Shown here one piece after another: positions 1 to 6,269 of a stretch of DNA of 7,696 nucleotides. Origin of the DNA: Candidatus Heimdallarchaeota archaeon (GTDB taxonomy: Archaea > Asgardarchaeota > Heimdallarchaeia > JABLTI01). The stretch covers positions 1 through 7,696 of the forward strand of contig DAOUWQ010000054.1 in assembly GCA_030667035.1 (NCBI GenBank). Reading direction: 5' to 3'. The notes under the pieces were generated by a model. It did no database searches and was not told the DNA's origin. It was given only the letters and a program-made list of their open reading frames with translations. A program made the position numbers and the translations under genes. Position 1 is the first letter of the stretch. Each line of letters opens with the position of its first letter.

Positions 1-14
1 ATTTCAAATTTAGC

Positions 15-1673
15 ATGTTATTCAATGAGATCTATAATACTTCACTCAAAAATTTGACTGAAATACCATATACACACTTTGAAATGGTAACAAAAGAGGA
101 GAATCAACTTCATATCGCAATGACCATATCTTCAATTAAAACAACACCATTTCGTTTAGTGCTTATGAGAAATATTGATGAAATTCTAAAAGCACAACAA
201 CAAGGAATGAATGAATTCTTTGCCCATCTAAAAAGAAACGTTGCAATTGTAAAATTTAGCTTTCTAGATTATGGTCCTGTTCCTGAACTGGGCATAGAGC
301 TTGAAATTCTCAATAATCCTGAACAAACCTTGAGTATGTTGGGAGTATATTATATGACCAGTATTCAAGAAAACGTGGGACTATTTGGACCATTTCCAGT
401 TGCTAACAATGAGAATCTTTTGTCAATTGTTTACAGATACGAAATTGATGTTAAAGATTCAAATTACGAAATTTCAGATGATAGGTTAGAAGGTAAAGTA
501 AAGAGTCTAGTTGTATTAATTTTTGACAAAAAGTTAGAATCCATGTTTTCTAATCGAAGAGAAATTCGACAATTATTACAAGGAATTGTAATGCAGAAAG
601 AATATCAATCCAGCGATCCTAAGGTAATTGAAAAATTCCTAAGAAAAATTCAATCATCGCTTTTTCAATTAGAGAGGCAAGATGAAAATGATGTTAGGAC
701 ATTTGAACAAAAAGTCTCAATTATAAATCAATTAACTAGAAATATATCGGATTTCGAATCATTAGATCATATAATTGAAGAAATTGCTAACTTATCAGAG
801 AAAGTTTTAGATTTTAAATATTTCACTGCGTGGCAAATAGATAGATCACGCAACATACTAAAATTAGTCACTCATCGTGGTTATGAGAATCTAGATATTG
901 ATTCTATTCCACTAGATACAAAATCAATTACTTGCAGATGTGCTAGAACAGGAGAGAATCAAAATATTGCAGATGTACGTAAAGATCCTAATTATTACAT
1001 TGGGAGAGATGAGATTAGAGCTGAATTAGCAATCCCAATACACTCAATGGATGGTCGTAATGTAGTTGGTGTGTTGAATATCGAATCAGAGGAACTTGGT
1101 GGTTTTACATCTAATGATGAAATGTTACTCGAGTTAATAGCAGATAGAACTGCAGTTTTAATGGAAAAAGAAGAAGTAGAATACCGCTTTTTAGCTATGG
1201 CTAATGTATTTGATCGTATCATGAAGATCGAGGATATTAACTTAGATAAAGTCTATCAAGCCATCATTTCTTTTGTTGAAGATACTTATACTTTCAAAAG
1301 CTTTTCAATTCTTATGGTGGATCAGAGCGACCAACAAATAAAAACAAAAGCTTCCATGGGATCCGACATTGATAAGGCTAATCTAAGTATCCCCATTAAC
1401 TCCAAAAAGGGTGCAATTGTCAAATGTGTTCAAAAAAATGAACCCGTTTATGTTAGAAATGTTAAAAAAATGGACTTATATCGAAGAGAATGTGATGACA
1501 TAAATAGTGTATTAGCTGTACCAATTTCTATAAATGGAAAAGTAATTGGAGTATTAAATCTCAAAAGTACCCAGGTAAATGCTTTCTCAAAAACAGATCA
1601 ACGACTATTAGAGGCTTTAAGTAAAATCGTTGGTATTTTATTACTGCAAATGAACATGGTAGATCAAATATAA
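15..1673 (+). CDS. Tandem GAF-domain sensory protein with uncharacterised N-terminal region
   Basis: A 552-residue soluble protein that probably senses a small molecule or redox state, or acts as a signalling scaffold. Residues about 248-384 and 408-546 form two GAF domains. Each ends in the typical strand-turn-strand before the last helix: ELAIPIHSMDGRNVVGVLNI near 337-356 and AVPISINGKVIGVLNLKS at 501-518. Helical linkers (about 205-247 and 385-407) precede each domain. Residues 1-200 are predicted alternating strand and helix, with a GLFGPFPV turn at 122-129 followed by beta-rich sequence; a longin/roadblock-like fold is possible but unproven. There is no histidine kinase, cyclase, HTH or phosphatase domain, so output must come through a partner. 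No membrane segment is seen. The frame is open to the left edge and no SD precedes ATG 15, so the true start may lie outside the window. GAF call is firm, ligand unknown. Confidence 0.85.
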   Translation: MLFNEIYNTSLKNLTEIPYTHFEMVTKEENQLHIAMTISSIKTTPFRLVLMRNIDEILKAQQQGMNEFFAHLKRNVAIVKFSFLDYGPVPELGIELEILNNPEQTLSMLGVYYMTSIQENVGLFGPFPVANNENLLSIVYRYEIDVKDSNYEISDDRLEGKVKSLVVLIFDKKLESMFSNRREIRQLLQGIVMQKEYQSSDPKVIEKFLRKIQSSLFQLERQDENDVRTFEQKVSIINQLTRNISDFESLDHIIEEIANLSEKVLDFKYFTAWQIDRSRNILKLVTHRGYENLDIDSIPLDTKSITCRCARTGENQNIADVRKDPNYYIGRDEIRAELAIPIHSMDGRNVVGVLNIESEELGGFTSNDEMLLELIADRTAVLMEKEEVEYRFLAMANVFDRIMKIEDINLDKVYQAIISFVEDTYTFKSFSILMVDQSDQQIKTKASMGSDIDKANLSIPINSKKGAIVKCVQKNEPVYVRNVKKMDLYRRECDDINSVLAVPISINGKVIGVLNLKSTQVNAFSKTDQRLLEALSKIVGILLLQMNMVDQI

Positions 1674-1738
1674 ATTTTTAATATTTATTGGGAAATTATT
1701 GCAACAAAGAACAAATGGTTAGTCCACTATTTCTAAAC

Positions 1739-1778
1739 AAATAAATAGCTTGTTGTGAACCTTTCCTAGGAGGGCGAT
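1739..1778 (+). promoter_or_regulatory. Putative TATA box and extended Shine-Dalgarno for the 4-TM protein
   Basis: An AAATAAATA box at 1739-1747 lies about 40 bases before ATG 1787. It is followed by AGGAGGGCGATGA at 1769-1781 region, close to the archaeal SD consensus GGAGGTGATC. The GGAGG core is 13 bases from the ATG, a long spacing, but the GATG part of the motif brings pairing closer. An ATG inside this motif (1777) is in another frame. The SD is clear; the TATA box is tentative in such AT-rich DNA. Confidence 0.4.
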
Positions 1779-1786
1779 GACGGCTT

Positions 1787-2341
1787 ATGAACAACAAGAA
1801 TATAACAAATCACAATACTGAAGAAAAACCTCTTCAAAACGATGAAAAACTCGACGAAAAAACAATTAAAGAATTTGCAACCAAAAGAACATTTTGGGAC
1901 AGAATTCCAACTTTTAAGTGGTGGGTTACACCTCTCAATATAGGTTTAATTTGTATTTTCTTACTGGTAATTGATATAGTTACTTTACCGAACACTGCGT
2001 TTTTACAAATTGATTGGGCTTGGTGGCCAATTGGAGGATTAATTTTTACTTATGTTGTCAGTTTTATTATCTTCAAGCGACCAGAAATTGCTTGGATTGT
2101 AGGTCCAATTTTAATGGTAGGAGCTAGTGGTCTTTTACTTGCACTTGATCTAATCTTTCCACCAAATGATGGTTTTTGGAAATTAGATTGGGCAATAATT
2201 CCAATTGCTGCTTTACTAACATTTGGTGTGTTAATACCCATTGTCACCAAATTTGGTCGTAAAAAGGATAAACCAATTGATAAATTCAGAAAGGCTGTAG
2301 AAGAAATGAAACAGCAGGAACTGGAACAAGAATCGGATTGA
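1787..2341 (+). CDS. Small four-helix membrane protein with internal duplication
   Basis: I do not recognise the family. The 184-residue product has a charged, Asn/Glu/Lys-rich N-terminus (1-44) without a signal peptide, then four hydrophobic segments at about 48-67, 78-97, 102-124 and 135-154. A basic patch (FGRKKDK, 156-162) and an acidic amphipathic tail (163-184) end it. The membrane part is a gapless duplication: residues 49-95 align with 107-153, sharing Asp63/121, Pro68/126, Asn69/127, Phe72/130, the triplet Asp-Trp-Ala 76-78/134-136 and Pro-Ile 81-82/139-140. The Pro-Asn...Asp-Trp part links helix 1 to helix 2 of each unit and probably sits at one membrane face. A strong SD supports the start. 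The esterase gene begins 35 bases downstream, so co-transcription is likely; it might anchor or assist that enzyme, which is inference only. Confidence 0.8.
   Translation: MNNKNITNHNTEEKPLQNDEKLDEKTIKEFATKRTFWDRIPTFKWWVTPLNIGLICIFLLVIDIVTLPNTAFLQIDWAWWPIGGLIFTYVVSFIIFKRPEIAWIVGPILMVGASGLLLALDLIFPPNDGFWKLDWAIIPIAALLTFGVLIPIVTKFGRKKDKPIDKFRKAVEEMKQQELEQESD
1931..2071 (+). repeat. First copy of a 47-residue two-helix repeat in the 4-TM protein
   Basis: Encodes residues 49-95 of the membrane protein. Aligned without gaps to residues 107-153 (offset 58), about 15 of 47 positions are identical by eye and most others are hydrophobic replacements. This is a protein-level repeat; the DNA copies have diverged strongly, so the duplication is old. 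Confidence 0.65.
2105..2245 (+). repeat. Second copy of the 47-residue two-helix repeat
   Basis: Encodes residues 107-153. It keeps the same Leu-Asp, Pro-Asn-x2-Phe-x3-Asp-Trp-Ala and Pro-Ile landmarks as the first copy, in the same spacing. Two helices per unit mean the copies could insert in parallel, giving a pseudo-twofold bundle. Confidence 0.65.
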
Positions 2342-2376
2342 AATAATTGAGATATTTATTTGTGGGTGTTAATTAA

Positions 2377-3354
2377 ATGATTTCAAAGCCATCTTTAGAG
2401 AAAACTGATGAAACTAAAGAAAAGAAGAAAAGCCACGACTATCGAGAAATAGCTTCACAAGTGTTATCCCCATACAAAGAGATGTTTTCTTGGTTTAATT
2501 CGTTCACTATCAATTTCATAAAAAAAGATGCTAGCTCATCTTTTTCATCATCAACATCTATGCAATCAATATTTGCATTAATAGATAATCTTGCTCCAAG
2601 AAAAGTTGAACGCAATGTCCGTGATAAAGCGGGACCATTTTTTAATCAAGGGAATGAAATAGGTGTTTTACTTACTCACGGTTTTAGCTCAACGGCACAA
2701 GAAATGCAGGAATTATCTCATCTTCTAAATGAAGAAAATGGTTACACAACCTTTGCGGTACTATTAGCAGGTCACGGAACAAGTCCAGGAGACCTCGCAC
2801 AAACAGATATGATTGATTGGTACAAATCATTCAAAGAGGGATTTGATCTTCTAAAACAGACTTGTTCAAAAATTATTCTTGTAGGCCATTCAATGGGAGC
2901 AACATTATCACTTCTTTTGGCTGCAAATGAACCAGTTGATGCTATCGTTACTATGTGTGCTCCTGTGAAAGTAGAATATTTTATGCAAGATTATTTGTTC
3001 TTAATTGCTGATTTACTAAAATATTTTCCTCGAAGAAAAGAGGAAGTTGCTTTGATGGATAAACACAAAATGCTCAATTATCGCGTATCTTCATTAAAAG
3101 CAGTTGACAATCTTCTAGAACTTATGGAAATCGCTCGAGATGAAATCCATAAAGTGACAGCACCGATATTAACAATTACTGCAGGTAAGGATAAACGTGT
3201 TCCTTTATATAATGCTGAAAAAATTCGCAGTCAAGTGAATAGCAAAATCAAAGAAGATTTTTTTGCTCCAGAAAGTCATCATACTGTTCTCTTTGGACCA
3301 GAGAAACAACAAGTAATGAGAGAAATTCAGCGATTTATAAAAACAGTAATCTAA
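2377..3354 (+). CDS. Alpha/beta hydrolase, Est30 / monoacylglycerol lipase-like carboxylesterase
   Basis: Serine hydrolase that likely cleaves carboxylic (short-chain or monoacyl) esters in the cytoplasm or at the membrane face. The core starts near residue 94: oxyanion-loop His-Gly-Phe at 101-103, AGHGTSPGD at 131-139, nucleophile elbow GHSMG at 170-174 (Ser172), acid Asp272 in GKDKRVP, and His302 in the SHHTV segment. The sequence VTMCAP at 191-196 and the spacing of the C-terminal His block recall the Geobacillus Est30 family, as I remember it. That family is about 250 residues; here 325, the surplus being an N-terminal extension (1-90) that is Lys/Glu-rich, then aromatic and amphipathic (about 20-48), then Ser-rich (53-61). 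No signal peptide is evident, so the extension may bind a membrane or the upstream 4-TM protein (inference). An in-frame TAA directly before ATG 2377 fixes the earliest start; GGGTG at 2364-2368 is a usable SD. True substrate unknown. Confidence 0.88.
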   Translation: MISKPSLEKTDETKEKKKSHDYREIASQVLSPYKEMFSWFNSFTINFIKKDASSSFSSSTSMQSIFALIDNLAPRKVERNVRDKAGPFFNQGNEIGVLLTHGFSSTAQEMQELSHLLNEENGYTTFAVLLAGHGTSPGDLAQTDMIDWYKSFKEGFDLLKQTCSKIILVGHSMGATLSLLLAANEPVDAIVTMCAPVKVEYFMQDYLFLIADLLKYFPRRKEEVALMDKHKMLNYRVSSLKAVDNLLELMEIARDEIHKVTAPILTITAGKDKRVPLYNAEKIRSQVNSKIKEDFFAPESHHTVLFGPEKQQVMREIQRFIKTVI

Positions 3355-3369
3355 TCCCGCCGAATTTCA

Positions 3370-3399
3370 TTTTGTTTTTCTTTTCATTTATTTTTTTCT
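3370..3399 (+). terminator. Archaeal-type oligo-T terminator after the esterase
   Basis: A 30-base, nearly pure pyrimidine tract with T-runs of 4, 5, 4, 3 and 7 begins 16 bases after the esterase stop. No stem-loop precedes it, which fits archaeal T-tract termination better than a bacterial hairpin. It overlaps the 3' end of the convergent DegV gene. No equivalent T-tract is seen on the minus strand directly after the DegV stop. Confidence 0.5.
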
Positions 3400-4268
3400 A
3401 GAAGTTTTTCTGAAGATTCACCAACCCAAGCTAATCCTAAGGCACCGGGACCAACATGCACACCTATTGCAGGACCGATTTGCCATATTAAAATTTCAAT
3501 TCCTTTTTGATTTAGATCCTTCAATGAATTTACTAATTCTTTTGCTTTTGAGATGTTTCGAGAATGGATTACTATTAAAGTTTCTTTTTTTGGTAGCACT
3601 TCAAGTAATTTTCTTCCCAATTTTTCCAAGTATTCAAAAGATGCTTTTTCACCTCGAACTTTTGTTGGTGATTCCAGTTTTCCATCTTCAATTACTATTA
3701 GAGGTTTAAAGTTGAATATTTCACCGAGAATGTGTTGCAGAGTTGCTATTCTTCCTGAGCGTTTTAGATATTTCAACGTCCCAACAAAAGCGTTTAACTG
3801 AATCTTTGGTATAATATCGTTTTTTAGAATTTTCAATATTTTTTCTTTAGACAATCCATCTTTAATCAATCGTGCTACTTTTAGAACAATTAACCCAAAA
3901 GCTGAAGTTGTTGTTCTCACATCTACGACAGTAATTCTTTCAGGAGCCAAATTTCTCGCATGAACAACTCCACTACCATAAATTCCACTTAATTCATTTG
4001 AAAGATGTAGCATTATTATTTGTTCATTTTTACTTAGTGCAGAATTTATTGCCGTGATGTATCTTCTAGGAGGAGGTACACCTGTGGTACAATGCAAATC
4101 TTCAACAACTAATTTTTCAAAAAATTCGTCTGTTGTAATGTCAATGTATTGAGTCCTTGTTTCTTCAGGGAAATACATTGATACTGGTACTATATCAATA
4201 TCATATTGCTCGATGATTTCTACTGGTAAATCACAAGAAGAATCAGCGATGAGTCCTACTTTATTCAT
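3384..4268 (-). CDS. DegV-family fatty-acid-binding protein (FakB-like)
   Basis: Full-length (294 residues; family about 280) DegV protein. Family members bind one fatty acid in a deep pocket; in bacteria FakB forms present it to the kinase FakA for acyl-phosphate synthesis. Landmarks in order: ADSSCDLP 8-15, CTTGVPPP 60-67 (the family's carboxylate-binding Thr loop), SNELSGIYGS 90-99, VVDVRTTTSAFG 114-125, VGTLKYLKRSGRI 162-174, Arg205, and IGPAIGVHVGPGALGLAW 264-281 with His271. All sit where the family expects them, so ligand binding looks intact. No FakA-like kinase lies in the window. The gene is convergent with the esterase and divergent from the GNAT gene, thus its own unit. The start is supported by AGGAGATCA (4271-4279) with GGAG six bases from the ATG. 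Family call is very firm; ligand identity and physiological role are not. Confidence 0.95.
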   Translation of the reverse strand: MNKVGLIADSSCDLPVEIIEQYDIDIVPVSMYFPEETRTQYIDITTDEFFEKLVVEDLHCTTGVPPPRRYITAINSALSKNEQIIMLHLSNELSGIYGSGVVHARNLAPERITVVDVRTTTSAFGLIVLKVARLIKDGLSKEKILKILKNDIIPKIQLNAFVGTLKYLKRSGRIATLQHILGEIFNFKPLIVIEDGKLESPTKVRGEKASFEYLEKLGRKLLEVLPKKETLIVIHSRNISKAKELVNSLKDLNQKGIEILIWQIGPAIGVHVGPGALGLAWVGESSEKLLEKNK

Positions 4269-4270
4269 TT

Positions 4271-4329
4271 TGATCTCCTGTTAAATTGAAAAATGCCAAA
4301 CCAATGTTATATTAAATTTAGTTTATATG
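4271..4329 (-). promoter_or_regulatory. Promoter and SD of the DegV-family gene
   Basis: Read on the minus strand, TTTAATATAAC (4306-4316) is a TATA-like box about 40-48 bases before the ATG, giving a short leader that holds the SD AGGAGATCA at 4271-4279. A second candidate, CATATAAAC (4321-4329), would give a leader about 15 bases longer. Bacterial -35/-10 elements with good spacing are not evident. Confidence 0.45.
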
Positions 4330-4341
4330 AAGATAAATTTA
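4313..4341. repeat. Paired palindromes TAAATTTA between divergent promoters
   Basis: Two exact copies of the self-complementary octamer TAAATTTA lie at 4313-4320 and 4334-4341, 21 bases apart (about two helical turns). They overlap or flank the DegV TATA candidates and end six bases before the GNAT TATA box, a suitable place for a dimeric regulator serving both genes. The motif is AT-only, so chance is a serious alternative. Confidence 0.35.
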
Positions 4342-4346
4342 TTGTG

Positions 4347-4354
4347 TATATTTA
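4347..4354 (+). promoter_or_regulatory. TATA box of the GNAT/hydrolase operon
   Basis: TATATTTA at 4347-4354 would place transcription start near 4375-4380. This lies downstream of the in-frame TTG at 4361 and upstream of ATG 4409, so it supports the ATG as the real start. No good SD precedes ATG 4409. Confidence 0.45.
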
Positions 4355-4408
4355 CCTTTCTTGACAATAATTTTAAGAGTATTCAAGCAAATCCGATTTC
4401 GATTAGAA

Positions 4409-5344
4409 ATGACTGTAGTTACAGAAGAACGAAAAAACATTGATGATATTTTTGATTTGTTCACAGAATATATGAAAAATTCACACAAAGTAACAGATGA
4501 AAAGAAGATAGAACAAATTTTTACTGACTTGAAAGGAAAAATAAAAGACAAAAAGAGAATAATCTTTGTTACCTGTAAAAAAAACAAACCGATTGGATTT
4601 TTAATCGGTAATATTGAAAGAGATATTGTTGAAACTACTGGATTTTATATTCAAGATGGATTCGATTCAGAAAACTGTGGTTTCCAATTGATTACTTCTC
4701 TAACAAACACAATATTTGAAAGAGGTTTCAAGCATTATCGACAAACCATTACTTTACCAGCAAATTTCGTACCTTCTCTCAAGGGTTCCTTGAAAGATAA
4801 TGGTTTTATGGTTTACCCGAGAGTACAAATGTTAATAGATTTACAAAAAGATGAATTTTTACCTACAACACTCCCTGAAAATTATTTCTTTGAACCATTT
4901 TCTAAAGAAAGAGTTGATGAAATTTTTCAGTTGATGAAGGAAGCAAATCACAAAGATCATCCAGACACTCATATTTATCCTGAAATGTTAGAACCGGAAA
5001 AAAGTAAAGCCGTTTTTAGCAGGATATCAAATGAATTCAATGGTTTAGATATTGATATTAATCCTCAAATAATTTTTGAGAATAAGCTTATTGGTTTAAG
5101 TTTCATAATCTCACCTAATTCTGAAATAGCTTTCATTGCAGAAATTTCAGTCTCACCATATCATCAACGCAAAGGATTAGGAAAAGCACTAACGAATAAA
5201 GTAATCTCAGAATGTGGTAAGAAGGGTTACAAAAAACTCGGTCTAGCAGTAACTGTGGAAAATACTACTGCTTACAAACTGTATAAGAAATTAGATTTTA
5301 AAACAACGACAAATTATCTGTCAATAGTAAAATCAAATCAATAA
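4409..5344 (+). CDS. GNAT acetyltransferase with a degenerate N-terminal GNAT-like half
   Basis: From ATG 4409 the product has 311 residues. It likely moves an acetyl group from acetyl-CoA to an amine, substrate unknown. The C-terminal half (about 158-311) is a canonical GNAT: beta-4 strand AEISVSPYH at 244-252, the CoA pyrophosphate loop QRKGLGKA at 253-260 (Q/RxxGxG/A), and motif B NTTAYKLYKKLDF at 285-297. The N-terminal half (about 1-147) follows the GNAT order, with strand IIFVTCKKNKPIGFLIGNIE near 51-70 and DNGFMVYPRVQMLIDL near 130-145, but has no CoA loop, so it probably is a decayed copy as in other tandem GNATs. Its charged start may shape the substrate site. An in-frame TTG at 4361 would add 16 residues but lies too close to the TATA box. 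The stop codon abuts the downstream hydrolase, so the two are co-transcribed. Confidence 0.88.
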   Translation: MTVVTEERKNIDDIFDLFTEYMKNSHKVTDEKKIEQIFTDLKGKIKDKKRIIFVTCKKNKPIGFLIGNIERDIVETTGFYIQDGFDSENCGFQLITSLTNTIFERGFKHYRQTITLPANFVPSLKGSLKDNGFMVYPRVQMLIDLQKDEFLPTTLPENYFFEPFSKERVDEIFQLMKEANHKDHPDTHIYPEMLEPEKSKAVFSRISNEFNGLDIDINPQIIFENKLIGLSFIISPNSEIAFIAEISVSPYHQRKGLGKALTNKVISECGKKGYKKLGLAVTVENTTAYKLYKKLDFKTTTNYLSIVKSNQ

Positions 5345-5368
5345 TGAATTGGTTACTGAAATATACAC

Positions 5369-5379
5369 AGGTGAGTGAT
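5369..5379 (+). promoter_or_regulatory. Shine-Dalgarno deciding the start of the second hydrolase
   Basis: AGGTGAGTGAT at 5369-5379 is close to the archaeal SD core GGTGATC and ends a few bases before ATG 5383. The alternative ATG 5344 overlaps the GNAT stop by one base (TAATG) and has no SD of its own. The SD lies inside the longer frame, so 5383 is the better initiation site. Confidence 0.55.
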
Positions 5380-5382
5380 ATA

Positions 5383-6180
5383 ATGCAATCCATAACAATG
5401 CACATCGATTCCAAGATCCAGCTGAGTTATTATTATCGAAAATCAAACAATGGGTTAACGTTAATATTTATCCATGGTCTTGGGTGTAATAAAAATGATT
5501 ATTTGGAAGCATTTAGCAATCACCTATTGAAAGAATATGGTATGCTTGTCGTAGATTTAGTTGGCCATAATGACTCTTCTACTCCTTCTAATTTTACTTA
5601 TACAATGAATACACAGGCAAGAGTATTGAAAAAACTGATTCAGAAGTTAGAGTTAGCAGATGATTATATACTAATATGCCATTCAATGGGTGGACCGATC
5701 GGAGTTCATTTAGCTGAATTACTCGGGAACAAAATAAAGGGAATGATCTATGCAGAAGGAAATATAGACGAAAACGATTGTTTTTTCTCTCTCTCAATAA
5801 TTGAACAGTATACTATAGCTGAATGGAAAAAGATTGGTTTTGCTACTGTCTTGAATAGTTTAAAAGAGATGGCTGAAGGAGATATCGATCTTCTCTATGC
5901 GAAATCCTTTGCTAAAGCAGGACCAATTACTACATACAAGTCATCATTAGATCTTGTGAGTGAATCTAGAAATGGTCGTTTATTAGAACGACTTGCAGAT
6001 TTAGATATACCAATATTAGCGATATTTGGTGAAGATAATAAGGGGAAATTTAGTTCAGAATTGAAATTAAAAAAGAAATTTCCAATAAGCTATATACCAA
6101 ATGCGGGGCATGGAATGATGCATCAAAATCCCGTTATTTTTTATGAAGTGATTTTAGGATTTCTTAATAAATTCAAGTAA
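5383..6180 (+). CDS. Alpha/beta hydrolase with a Cys-His-Ser-Met-Gly nucleophile elbow
   Basis: A 265-residue (from ATG 5383) single-domain alpha/beta hydrolase with the usual length for the fold and no signal peptide. Visible elements: strand and oxyanion loop LIFIHGLG at 27-34, VVDLVGHNDSS at 56-66, nucleophile elbow CHSMGG at 99-104 (Ser101), acid region FGEDNKGKFS at 215-224 (Asp218 or nearby Glu217), and AGHGMMHQNP at 241-250 (His243). The first Gly of the G-x-S-x-G elbow is Cys99. The lid (about 125-185) contains YAEGNID at 123-129, a pattern seen in a subgroup of uncharacterised hydrolases. Esterase, lipase, haloperoxidase-like or C-C hydrolase activities are all possible. It is not a close paralogue of the 2377-3354 esterase. 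It follows the GNAT gene closely; a 13-residue longer form from ATG 5344 is possible. Confidence 0.87.
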   Translation: MQSITMHIDSKIQLSYYYRKSNNGLTLIFIHGLGCNKNDYLEAFSNHLLKEYGMLVVDLVGHNDSSTPSNFTYTMNTQARVLKKLIQKLELADDYILICHSMGGPIGVHLAELLGNKIKGMIYAEGNIDENDCFFSLSIIEQYTIAEWKKIGFATVLNSLKEMAEGDIDLLYAKSFAKAGPITTYKSSLDLVSESRNGRLLERLADLDIPILAIFGEDNKGKFSSELKLKKKFPISYIPNAGHGMMHQNPVIFYEVILGFLNKFK

Positions 6181-6223
6181 TCTTTACTCGTACAAATAAT
6201 CTCCTTGAGATGTAAGCGATTAA

Positions 6224-6269
6224 AGAAAAAATACCTATGGGGATTTCCCATATCATTTTTCATTTTTTA
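6224..6269. terminator. Bidirectional stem-loop terminator between convergent genes
   Basis: TATGGG (6236-6241) pairs perfectly with CCCATA (6247-6252), with a possible extra G-U pair and a 3-5 base loop. On the plus strand T-runs follow (6256-6260 and 6264-6269). On the minus strand the same hairpin is followed by TTTTTTCTTT (6222-6231 region). It therefore suits both the hydrolase and the E2-like gene, whose stop lies at 6260-6262. Confidence 0.55.

Noticed and set aside
995..1222. Antisense open frame of 75 codons inside the GAF gene
   Set aside because: Lies fully opposite a well-conserved GAF domain, has low-complexity Ser-rich product and no SD; a shadow of the real gene.
1702..1755. 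Weak inverted repeat CAACAAAG / CTTGTTG upstream of the 4-TM gene
   Set aside because: Imperfect six-base arms almost 40 bases apart in AT-rich DNA; not distinguishable from chance.
2050..2250. Antisense open frame of 66 codons opposite the 4-TM protein
   Set aside because: Mirror of hydrophobic coding sequence; no start signal or family features.
3467..3801. Two plus-strand open frames opposite the DegV gene
   Set aside because: Both overlap strongly conserved DegV motifs on the other strand and lack SDs.
4361..4408. TTG start giving a 16-residue longer GNAT protein
   Set aside because: Only seven bases after the TATA box, so it would lie upstream of the expected transcription start; GNAT homology also begins after ATG 4409.
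4339..4587. Minus-strand open frame across the GNAT start and promoter
   Set aside because: Covers the TATA box and N-terminal GNAT codons; Phe/Ser-rich product typical of an antisense frame.
5594..5797. Minus-strand open frame opposite the second hydrolase
   Set aside because: Lies opposite the nucleophile-elbow region; no start signal.
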